Assembly: GCA_023238725.1 (NCBI GenBank)
Contig: CM041540.1
Coordinates: 38,501 to 102,500 of the forward strand
Source: Scortum barcoo
Taxonomy: Eukaryota; Chordata; Actinopteri; Centrarchiformes; Terapontidae
Direction of reading: 5' to 3'
Length of the DNA stretch: 64,000 nucleotides
Shown here: positions 1 to 10,400 of the stretch, piece after piece
How the letters are laid out: each line of letters opens with the position of its first letter
Position numbering within the stretch: the stretch's first letter is position 1
Position numbers and translations under genes: made by a program
The notes under the pieces: model-generated
Databases searched by the model: none
The model's input: the letters and a program-made list of their open reading frames with translations, nothing else
Told to the model about the DNA's origin: nothing

Positions 1-102
1 AATGGACGAATATTTAAAGGCTGCAGATTTACATGTAAACAAAACAATCATAAAGTCATGAAGTTCTGCTGTTACCTGTTACCATTTGATTTACCTGTAC
101 AG

Positions 103-3100
103 GTACAGCTCTGGTCCTTGCTCGTCTTCCTCTGGAGAAGATCGCAGAGTGTCTCAGTGACCTTTGTGCGGTTCAGGTCATCGCTCTGAAGAAGGTCAGT
201 CTCAATATCGAAATCAGTGTTTTTACACTCTATGACAGAATTTAAAACTAAAATTTGTTTTTCTTTTAGCTTCTGGCTGAAGAATCTACAAACGGTAAAT
301 CAGCTGATCCCACCGTGTGGCTCGACAGGTTAGCTGTTATCTTCAGGTGAGTCTACCTTTTGATTTACCTTTAGTCAAATATTATGCAAACTTTATTTAA
401 ATTCCTCGGCAGCAGACAGAACGTGTTCACACCGTTTGTTTATTTTTACCTCAGGCACACGAACCCCATTGTGGAAAACGGACAGACCCACCCCTGTCAG
501 AAAGTCATCCAGGAGGTAAAACACCCAACACCCCTGAGTTTTACCTGGAAGAGTGATATGAATATGTACACATGCCTGTGTTGCATGACTGGTCATGTGA
601 CTCACTGTAGATCTGATGTGTCGTTTATATACTTTCTGTGCTTTATCTGAAGGTTGGATGATATATTTTATGTTTTGTTACCTGTCTGGTTTTACCTGTT
701 GAGCTGCAAGTATCTCTAACCTGTGTCATGTAACTTACCTGTAGATCTGGCCGGTGCTGTCGGAGACCCTGAACACTCATCAGGCTGATAACAGGATTGT
801 CGAGCGATGCTGTCGATGTCTGAGGTTTGCCGTACGATGTGTCGGGAAAGGCTCCGCCTCCCTCCTGCAGCCGCTCGTCACTCAGGTGAAACATGTTGGA
901 CATGTATCTAACACGACATGTATCTGGTGGACTGTGGTGGACTCGAAGACAGATGTTGTTTCCAGACAGAAACCGGTCCTGGTCTGACCTTTAACACACC
1001 TATTTATTAACCTTCTGCCTGGATGTCTGTGTCGTCAGATGGTGAGCGTGTACCAGGTGTATCCACACTCCTGCTTTCTGTACCTGGGCAGCATCCTGGT
1101 GGACGAATATGGCATGGAGGAGGGCTGCAGGCAGGGACTGCTCGACATGTTACAGGTAAACACACCTGCACACCTTAGGCCTCTGCCACGAAGCAGGATT
1201 TGGTAACTTCAGGGTTCACCTGGTTTCAGGTTTACGATGGTGGTAAAGTTTTTGGGGCACATCGCCATGGTAACTGATGCTGCTCACATAAGCTGCTCCA
1301 GATGTCCAAATTAAGAGATCAACACATTTGTGCCACATGCTGAAAGTCACAATTGTAGAAGGTGGTTTGGACTACAAGAGGGTCTCTAGAGAGAGTTCAG
1401 ACCAGCAAAGCCTGTCTGTTGTCTCTGTTTCTATGAGAGATCCAGATTCTGGTCTGAGGTCTGATCTGGGTCAGCTTCTGGAGCTGGATGTTGTCTCTTC
1501 TTACAGACTGGACGTTACTTTGTTCGTTTTCCTGCTGGCTGTCAGAGTTCAAAGACATTTCATGGAGCTTCAATATCCTGATGTCATGCGCCAACTGAGA
1601 CGCTCTGAAGATGTGAAGTTTGGACTTGTTGGACTGAAGATCTGAACGTCAGCCTGCTTCCTGCTCTGAGACGTGTTATTTTATTGGTTTTAAACTTAGT
1701 TGACCGATTATTTTCGTAATTTTTATTGTTGAGTCACAGCTTGGTTAGAGTGACAGCGTTCACGTCGTTTACCACGTTAGAAAGCCTCTCGTCTCAGCTG
1801 AATCTTCCCGGGAACATGATCCAGATCAATGTCTGGATGAGGAGAGGCGAAGAAAGGACTCAGGACGGCTGATGGTCCAGCAGAGAGAAACGTTGGTTCG
1901 TTGGTTGATTTCTCGTTGGCTGGACTATAAGTGCTAACGCCAACAGATTCACTCAGATGCAGATATTTTTACAGGATTGGAATCACTTTGACTTTCACAA
2001 GAATTATGTCCAAAACAGTTTGTTTTTACAGCTGTGTGTTACTCTGTTTAAAATGGGACATTACCACACTTTACAGTGAAGACAGGTAACCACAGACACA
2101 CCAGGTGAACACGTCCAAACACCCGCTGTGAAAACACGTTTTGACAGTTTTGTGGAAAACAGCTCTCTGATTCACAAAACAGATTTTTGTTCAGATGAGA
2201 ATGAAACTGAGCAGCTGATTGATTCTCTGATTGGATGATTACGATGATGATGATGATGATGAAGAAGATGTCGTTGAAGATGGTGATGAAGATGATGTTG
2301 TTGATAATGATGATGATATTGATGAAGATGATGATGATGAAGATGGTTATGAAGATGGTGATGATGAAGATGTTGAGGATGTTGAAGATGATGATTCTGA
2401 TGATGTTGATGCTGACCTTCCTCCTTCAGGCTCTGTGTATGCCGACCTTCCAGCTGTTGGAGCAGCCCAACGGTCTGAGGAATCATCCCGACACGGTGGA
2501 CGATCTGTTCAGACTGGCCACCAGGTGAGTCTGCGGGTTCACCTGCACAGGTGAGGTTTGTCTCCGGCAGGACGTCCTCTCATATTTCTGCACATTTGTC
2601 TCTCCAGGTTTGTCCAGAGGAGTCCCGTCACTTTACTCAGCAGCAGCATCATCGTCCACATCATACAGTGCGCCATCGCCGCCACCTCGCTCGACCACCG
2701 AGACGCCAACTGCAGTGTCATGAAGTTTGTCCGAGATCTCATCCACACTGGAGTCGCCAACGACGTGAGTAAAAGAGCCGAGAAGAGGCGGAAACATACG
2801 AGGGACGAAGTGAAGTTCACGAAGCTCAATAAAGTTATGTAGAAGAAGGAAACTGCCAGAAACACGTAACACCGTACAGAACAAATATCTGTCTGTCTGT
2901 CTGATGATGTCGTCTGATGATGATAATGTCTGTCTTGATAATGTGTGTGTTTGTGTGTGTGTGTGTGCACAGCACGAGGAGGACTTCGAGCTGAGGAAGC
3001 AGCTGATTGGTCAGGCCATGGAGCAGCACGGCCAGCAGCTCGTCACTCAGCTGATGCACTCGTGTTGTTTCTGCCTGCCGCCGTACACGCTGCTGCCGAC

Positions 3101-4386
3101 GTGGCCGAGGTGCTGTGGGAGGTGTGGAGGTCATGGTGTTCGACAGACCTGTGAGTGTGAATGGCAGTAACACCTGCTCTGTTGTGTGTCACCGTGGTTA
3201 CTCAGGTACATAAGTTTAACTCCGTGTTTCGTTCCAGACGTTCTGTCGCTGGTTAGAAAGCGCTCTGAAGGGTTTACCTAAGGAGACGTCCGGAGGAGCC
3301 GTGACCGTCACTCACAAACAGCTGACTGACTTCCACAAACAAGTCACCAGGTGAGACGACAACAACAAGTTACAGTTACAACAGTAACAAAAATAACAAC
3401 TAACAATGACAAACAAACAAAGAAGAAGATGTATTCGAGTGTTGGGTGTTTACTCAAACACTACTTGGAGTTATTTCAAGGCTTCTCATTGGTCAAACAA
3501 ATCTGTTGTTAAATCCTTAAATCGTTGATTGAATTTATCATTGAACATTTAGTCAACCGCACGTCACAGGGCTCCGATTGGCCGACACGTCAAACGTGTA
3601 GCAGCGTCAAAAATTAACCAAACATCCGTTTGTTGTTTGGACACATTGGACAGTGAACGCTGACGTTTACAGATGAAGATCTGACATCAAACTACTCTGA
3701 AAGTCTGCACGAAGGTTTGAGGACAGCGAAGACTACTTTCCTCTATGCTGTACATGTGCGCACACACACACACACACTCTTTAACAGTTCTGACTCATCT
3801 GTTTTGAACCTGCGAGGTGTTCAGGGACACGTCGAGCAGCCCGGAGGCGTCTGCAGGTTTCTGTTGAGACTTGTTGGTCTGGAACGCAGAAAAACTGGAG
3901 TCTGACTGCGAGTTCAGACGCGTCCTGAATCACACGCCGCCTGAGCTCTGAGGAACTCACCTGAGTTTACCTGAACACTCTGAGTCACAAACCAGGGAGT
4001 CTTTAACTTTTAATCAGGTTTATGGCAAAATGTCGATTTACTGAAAGTGAAATAATCCAGATTCAGTTTCTGTCCAAGCTGAATCTGGATTATTGTGTCA
4101 GAGGATTTTACCATGAAAGCTGTGAGATTTAGAGTAAAATATTCCCCCGAGTTTCACCTGGAAAATCTAATCTAACAGGAGTAACAAACAGATTTAACAT
4201 CCAGCTGCCGTTTTTACTGTCGAATAACAAACTGTTGAACAAAAAGTTTGTCTATAACCGTAGAAACAGTTTTTCACACCACAGAAAGAAAAGAAACCTG
4301 CATTAATGTTTGTCATCTCTCTCAGCGCTGAGGAGTGTAAACAGGTGTGCTGGGCCATCAGAGAGTTCACCAGACTGTTCCGATAG
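103..4386 (+). CDS. tnpo3: Transportin-3 (importin-beta family), C-terminal ten coding exons
   Basis: Transportin-3 is a karyopherin-beta that imports SR-domain splicing factors into the nucleus through HEAT repeats. Exons seen: 103-194, 270-346, 455-515, 745-885, 1039-1155, 2430-2524, 2608-2764, 2973-3150, 3238-3350 and 4326-4386 (stop TAG 4384-4386), all with AG/GT borders. Recognisable stretches include PLEKIAECLSDLCAVQ, HTNPIVENGQTHPCQK, RCCRCLRFAVRCVGKG, SCFLYLGSILVDEYGMEEG, LDHRDANCSVMKF, VTVTHKQLTDFHKQVT and the C-terminal FTRLFR. These match vertebrate TNPO3 almost residue for residue. The 5' exons lie outside the window. The exon 2973-3150 is 178 nt against the expected 168 and breaks the frame (see its own entry). 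A small intron may follow the stop, since CAG|GTAACT lies just downstream. The gene is convergent with irf5, as in human 7q32. Identity is near certain; integrity is not. Confidence 0.95.
1156..2429 (+). other. tnpo3 intron without recognised content apart from the GAT repeat
   Basis: Intron between two conserved tnpo3 exons. I see no transposon protein, RNA gene or extra exon in it; its 3' end is the GAT repeat. Confidence 0.6.
2236..2410. repeat. (GAT)n/(GAA)n imperfect trinucleotide repeat in a tnpo3 intron
   Basis: Long run of GAT, GAA and GTT triplets lying 20 bases upstream of the acceptor of the tnpo3 exon at 2430. It makes spurious Asp/Glu-rich, Met-rich and His-rich reading frames on both strands. 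Confidence 0.9.
2941..2969. repeat. (TG)n microsatellite ending at a tnpo3 splice acceptor
   Basis: TG/GT run that forms the pyrimidine-poor region immediately before the acceptor GCACAG of the exon at 2973. Length changes here directly alter the branch-point-to-acceptor spacing. Confidence 0.85.
2973..3150 (+). other. tnpo3: tnpo3 exon with an apparent +10-nt frame disruption
   Basis: The exon opens normally (HEEDFELRKQLIGQ) and stays in frame to CCFCLPPYTL. There an extra CC (about 3095-3098, CTGCTG-CC-GACGTG) shifts the frame, so DVAEVLWEV is readable only in another frame. A second, 8-base insertion-like duplication lies near 3121-3132 (GGGAGGTGTGGAGGTC). Together they add 10 nt. Read literally, the next exon reaches TAA at 3279-3281 and the conserved C-terminal residues are lost. 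The flanking splice sites and downstream exons remain clean, so an assembly or consensus error, or a very recent lesion, is more likely than an old pseudogene. Confidence 0.7.
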
Positions 4387-5076
4387 CTGCAACCTTCACA
4401 CAACACCAGGTAACTTCTCGCACAGGTAACTAACTACACGCACAGGTAACTAACTACTCTCACTGTTTCAGCTAAGCGTGGTTTGTTTTCATCTGCAGGT
4501 TCAATCTTTTGTTGTCCAACATTCAGAGGTGACGGCAAAAAGCTGCGACTGCAGACGAGGATCCAAAGGGACGAGATGAAGATGGAGGAAGGACTTTGAA
4601 TGTGAATCAGGACGAATCACTCTGAAAGACTGACAGAGCGAAGGCTGACTGAGTCCTCCGCCCCGACCCCCGACCTCACCTGACCTCACCTGCAGCAGGT
4701 GTCAGGTGGGCGGGGTCAGGACTAGGAAGAGTTCACTAAGTGAGCTGATGCGGAATAGTCCTGTTGGATCTTCATCAGTAATCAATCGTAGGACGTGCCT
4801 GGTCAACAGTTTTTAAGAGAAGATTTATTTTTGGGACTTTGGTCGTGATGTTTTTTGTCCGTGCCATACAAAGAGCCAAAAGATTTCCCATGATGCTCTT
4901 GGCTGAGCGGCTGCCTGTGGAGGCTAAATGCTGGAAGATTTGGCGTCACCTTTGAGCTTTTTAACTTTGGTTGAATTTTAGTTGTTTTTCCACAAAGTGA
5001 GACAGAGTGAACTCTGGGTAATGAGATGGAGAGACTGACACCATGACATCATTGGTGATGTAGCCTTGTTGTAAAC

Positions 5077-5082
5077 AATAAA
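5077..5082 (+). terminator. tnpo3: Candidate tnpo3 polyadenylation signal AATAAA (proximal)
   Basis: Canonical AATAAA about 690 bases after the tnpo3 stop codon. A second AATAAA at 6446-6451 is an alternative distal signal. The choice cannot be made from sequence alone. Confidence 0.4.
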
Positions 5083-6445
5083 AAAACAACTGAAACAACA
5101 AATCTCAGTGGTTCAGTGTTTAAATCATCCAAGCAGAGCCCTGTCCAATTAGTCTGATAAAAAGGACTTAAATTATTTTAGTTTAGATTAAATGCTCAAA
5201 GGATGTGATGGTCAAATGTAACAAGTCTATAACTTTCACTTTGAGTGCTGTGCTGTGCTGTGCCCTAAATCCTGACTGAAAGGTTCAGATGTTCTATAGT
5301 ACTGTACAATACTACAGAGGTCTGTAGATGTCTCAAACCTCTGGATTAATTAAAGCTTCTTTAAAGGACTGTGGTACATGAACAGGGTCAGAGTGTGGTT
5401 CAAACAGTGAGAGAGAGAAACTAAGTCTGAAGGCTATCGGTATCAACATGTATATTAAAGTCACCTACGCTAAACTTGAAAAAAACCTGAGAATTTTGAG
5501 AGAAATATAAATCCAGAATATGTGCAGCAGCAGGGTTCACTATAACAAACAGCTGCAGAGTTTCTAGGTTGTCTGTGAGAGAATAACCTGAGCTTCAGTC
5601 TGAGCTGCAGCTCCACGTCCTTGAGTGTGAGCGTTAATCACTCATTCAGGCTAACACCGCCTGCATCACTCAGCCACGTCAAAGAAATCATCACCTGACC
5701 TTTGACCCATCATCTGATGGTAACTGATGCAGCTTTAGAAGATGGACGCTGATGTTTAAGAGTCCATGTTTCACTCCCACTGCAGTGATGGTGTTTTTTT
5801 ATTTTGATTTAAGTGTTTGTGGGTCATGATCCTGTTTAAATGAAAGTGAAGGACTGACACTCTCTGTTGTTGATCTGGTCCACTAATAAACTGTCTGTCC
5901 TAATCTGACTCAGTAATCTGACAGGTGATGTTACTGCTGCCCTCTAATGACATGTCGTCATTTCAGCTTGGTTCTTTGTGTCGACATTCACCTGGTGGTT
6001 TCAGTTAATTCACACCTGACACAGACCTGAAACTATCTGAGAGTCCAAAGCAGAAACTTTGATTTTATCTTGTTCTGATCTGTCCTGGACTGAAGTTTTA
6101 TAAAATGGGGAACAGAAAATTTTGCGTTAATCTTCCATTTTCATTTTAATAGTTAGAGAGAGGAGTAAGAGAAGCAGCTAATGATTATTTCGACAATTAA
6201 TGAATCGATTCTGTTAGTAAATTGTAAAAAATGTCCTTTGTAATCCTTCGTAGTCCAAAATGAATCTTCAAAAGTCTTGTTTTGTCCAACACCCAGAGTT
6301 TTACTTCACAATGTTAGAGAAGACAGACCCAGATCAGCTTTCAAATGATTTTCACAATTTTAATGAGTGTTTCACTACAAACACTAAACACTGTCTGGTC
6401 CTTGTGCATTGTTATAATTCTAATGATACTGCAAAGTCCATATCC
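5083..6445. other. tnpo3 3' UTR or intergenic sequence, no feature recognised
   Basis: AT-rich, stop-dense sequence with no conserved reading frame. It probably contains tnpo3 3' UTR if the distal polyadenylation signal is used. Confidence 0.5.
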
Positions 6446-6451
6446 AATAAA
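6446..6451 (+). terminator. tnpo3: Candidate distal tnpo3 polyadenylation signal AATAAA
   Basis: AATAAA on the + strand. The nearest - strand AATAAA (TTTATT at 6656-6661) would serve irf5. If both are used, the two convergent transcripts end about 200 bases apart. Confidence 0.3.
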
Positions 6452-6655
6452 ATACACGTAAATGTAGTTGACGACTGATTTTGTTTTGATGGACTGAGTG
6501 ATTAACTCAACGGTGTGCTGTAGGAAAAGTCAGGAGGTCACCAGGATCATCACATTTCACCTTTTGGATCTTAAATATGCAGAGTAAATACGAGGAGTTG
6601 TGGTTAATGGAACAAATAAACAGCAGCTGATTTATGAAAGAATACTGCAGCGGTG

Positions 6656-6661
6656 TTTATT
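6656..6661 (-). terminator. irf5: Candidate irf5 polyadenylation signal AATAAA (- strand)
   Basis: TTTATT on the + strand reads AATAAA in the irf5 direction, about 785 bases after the irf5 stop. It is the first canonical signal downstream that faces the tnpo3 end. Confidence 0.35.
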
Positions 6662-7445
6662 GAAATCCTGAATACACTCACTGAAACGAGGGAAAACAGT
6701 TTAACAACACAGTGACGTGTTTGTGGGCATCAACACAGGTTAAAGGACAGATTTGGGCTTTTTAAATATTCTTAATCCAAGAAGTTGATTTCAGACTTCA
6801 GCAGTCTGAGTCTCAGGAAGACTGAAGTATTAACGTCCCTCTTCGTGTTTCCTTGTTGAGCTGCAGTGGAGAGAAACGCCCAGCGAATCACAGGAAGGTT
6901 TAAACCTGCAGGTGACTGTCAAATAACAACGGGATCAATGTGACTCAGACTGCTGAAGCTTCTTTACTCGAGTCACAGAGACTTCAGTCAGTGGGACAGT
7001 CCTTTAACTCAAAACAATACTGATGATCAGTGTCTGCTGCAGGTCAAGCTGACAAACAGAACCAGGAAGTTTCACTTCCTTTAAAACTGAGCTGAGATCA
7101 GCTTTTGTTTTCTCAGCAGAAGTTGATCAAGTTTAAAAGATCATTGAGTCTTTCCTGTTCTGTGGCTTTGCTTTAACATATTGATTATAGTTTTAAGATA
7201 ATCCCTCATTACATTCAGCTGCTCCTATCAATGATCAATAATCTATTAAAACTTTAGACCACCAGATTCTGGAGGACCAATCAGAGCAGCGTCAGACTGC
7301 AGAGGGTCGATTAAAGGAGCAGTTCATTGTTTAATACGAACACCTGCAGCGCACAGGGACTCTGAGCTGTTCATCTCTGGACATCCTGAACCTCCTCGAG
7401 TCCTCCATGATGAAGCAGGATCAGTCCCTGTTGTAGTCCTGGTGC

Positions 7446-10400
7446 TCAGGAGACGTTCGGGGTCCAGGGCCCCTGGATCTGTTGGCTTTGCAGGAGCCTC
7501 TGCAGCTCCTTGAATTGCTCCACAGTCTGGTCCTTCACGTCGGGGTTTGAGATCTGCAGCCGGATGCTGTCTGTGGACCAGCTGAGTTCTCCGGAGAACA
7601 TCTCCGTCAGGATCCGAGCCACCACAGGAACCACCTGAGGAGAACCACAACCACAACGAGAACCACTTTACCTAAAACTTCTTTAAGCAGACAGGAAATA
7701 ACTGAGAATAACTTTTACAATAACGTGTAAAAAGTCTGAATTCATTCTTTGTCATGTCCGTCTGCAAAATAACAAGCAAACCAGTTTTAAAGTGCTCAAC
7801 AGATCAGGGCTCCACCTGTAAAGCTTCTAAATGAATTTGTTTGAATAGTTTCGATAACTTGAGTCAGACATGCAGATTGAATGAACGGGATTTCAACAGA
7901 TACTTACAGCTATACAGTTATTTCTCTAAAGAGATATTATTCATATATGTATCGATGCGTAAAAGGCAGGAAGCAACAAAGCTTTTATAACCAAGTCACA
8001 TCACTGAATTAGGACAACACTGACTGTGAAACAACGGTGAGAAAAAGAACTGGACATTGAAATAACTGAAGATGTGTGGCTGAAAAACTCAACTGTCCTC
8101 CAGTAACTCCTGGACATGGAGGGACTTCTGTTGGAAAGACCTGATCGTTGTTTTATTACCAAACAGACAAACCAGCACTCAGCTGAGAGAAAATGGAGGC
8201 GTTATGGTGTTTCACGCTATTTTTTTCTGGTCTTTCTCCTCTCTAACTAGAAGGAAGTATCTAAAATCATCTCCAAAGTTTTGGGTTTTAAAATCAGCGT
8301 ATCATTCACTTTCCTCTTTCTTGTGCCTGATGGAATCAGTAAGGATGAAGCTTTCCTCCTAAAGGTCCTGCAGGCAGCAAGTAAAAAGACCATCACAAAG
8401 TAATGGTTTAAAGGAGACTGTCCATCGATGGCTGTCTGTTGACATGTTAAACATCTCCATTTACTAGAACAGATGACCCACACGACTCCAGGAAGAACTG
8501 GGAGAGGAGCGTTGGAAAAAATTGTCTTAACTTGATCAGTGACACATTTGTGATTTATTGTGTGTAAAAATGGTTTTGTCCTGTTTTTGTTGTTTGTTCT
8601 TGTTTTTGTTATAAAATCGCTCATAAAGAGTATATAAAAAAAATAAATTTGGTTTAAATCCTCCAAATTTATCTAAATATGTAAAAATACTCTGCTTTTG
8701 TTTGGGATAATAATTAGCACGCAGATTTTATGTTTCCCTGTTAAAACCTTTAAATTTCTGCAGCTGTTTTTTTTAATTGCGCATTTCATGGAGGTTTAGT
8801 TTGTTTAGTGGTGATGTGGCTGCTGTTCCGACACTGACGAGTTTACAGATATCATTCATATAATGAACCACAGCAGTTCACTTCACTTATAGACAGGAGA
8901 AAAATACCTAAATTCACTGAAGGCAATTTCAGGCACATTACTCGATGTATGAGCTGACAAAACACTCTGACTTGCTTTTTTCAGCTTTAATGTCACAGAT
9001 GATTTTCTGCCACATGAGCAGCATCATTTAGTTTTCTGGTTGGATCAGGCTTCACAGTCAGACCAGGTCCATGAGACCGGGTCCATGTGACAGACGCTGC
9101 CCGTCTTCAGAGGGGAGCTTTGATCGGTTCACCTCCATGTTTGTTTCTCCTGCCTTCAGAGAAACTTCCTGCCTGTATCAGTGCTCAAGAACACAAAGCG
9201 TTGTCCAAATTAAAGAGTCAGACAATGAAAGATAAGATAAATGTCATCATATCAAACTAACTGGACTCTGATTGGTTCTGAAGCTTTGACTCCTGCTGGT
9301 TGTGAGTTCAGAGAAACGAATCACAGCCATTCTGATCAGCAAAGGAAAAGAAGCACGTTTTAGACTGAAGGACTAGTTTGAGTTCACGTGAACAGACCTG
9401 GACGATAATGAGTTTCTTCTCTTTGGGCTTCTTGTCGGGCCAGTCCTCCCCAAAGCAGAAGTAGATCTCGAAAGGTGGAGGGTTCTGAGCTTCACCTTTC
9501 TGGAACAAGATCAGTCCTGTGAACAGACGTTTATTTTAACAAGCAGCACAACAAAACCTTCAGAGATTTTTCAGAGAGTTCTTCGTCACCTTGCAAGAAG
9601 TCATTGAGGCTGAACACTTTGATCTTCTTCTCCCTCTCCATGGGGTTTGGTGGACCCTGTTCAGGCATGCCCGGTCCAGACCAGAACACCTTACACTGAC
9701 AGAGGCGGACGGCGTAAATGTCTTGCTCCCAGATCTCGAGGATCAGACCGCGGTCCATGACGTCCAGCAGGGCCTCAGTGTAAAACCGCTGCTTCTGGTT
9801 CTGGATCTCAGACGTCCCCGGGAACAGGACCTGCTGCAGGGTGACAGGTCCGAACAGGTCCACCTGCTCCGGTGTAGGCTCCAGGTGTCCGTAGTACAAG
9901 CGGCAGCCCTGAGGGTTACTGACGGTAAGAGAGCCCGCTGTCCGGCCTCGGTATTGAAACTTAAGGTCTAGATCTGTTACTACGGCAACACAGAGGGGAC
10001 AGTTATCCATTACTACAGCGACACAGAGGAGACAGTTTTCTGTTACTACAGCAACACAGAGGGGACAGTTATGTGTTACTACGGCGACACAGAGAAGACA
10101 GTTTTCTGTTACTACGGCGACATAGAGGAGACAGTTATCTGTTACTACGGCGACACAGAGGGGACAGTTATGTGTTACTACGGCGACACAGAGAAGACAG
10201 TTTTCTGTTACTACGGCGACATAGAGGAGACAGTTATCTGTTACTACGGCGACACAGAGGGGACAGTTGTCTGTTACTGTGGCGACACAGAGGGGACAAT
10301 TATCTGTTTCCATGGCAACAGAGCCAGGACCATTGAAAGAATAAAATAACATCAAAATCATGTCACAGTTTCAGTCAGAAAATAAAATAATGAATTCATA

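Noticed and set aside
2231..2554. Asp/Glu-rich and His-rich open frames
   Set aside because: Produced by the GAT trinucleotide repeat on either strand within a tnpo3 intron, partly overlapping the exon in a wrong frame.
9974..10335. Regular 33-bp repeats reminiscent of a CRISPR array
   Set aside because: Units are contiguous with no spacers, lie in a vertebrate intron/exon border and vary by point changes. It is a minisatellite.
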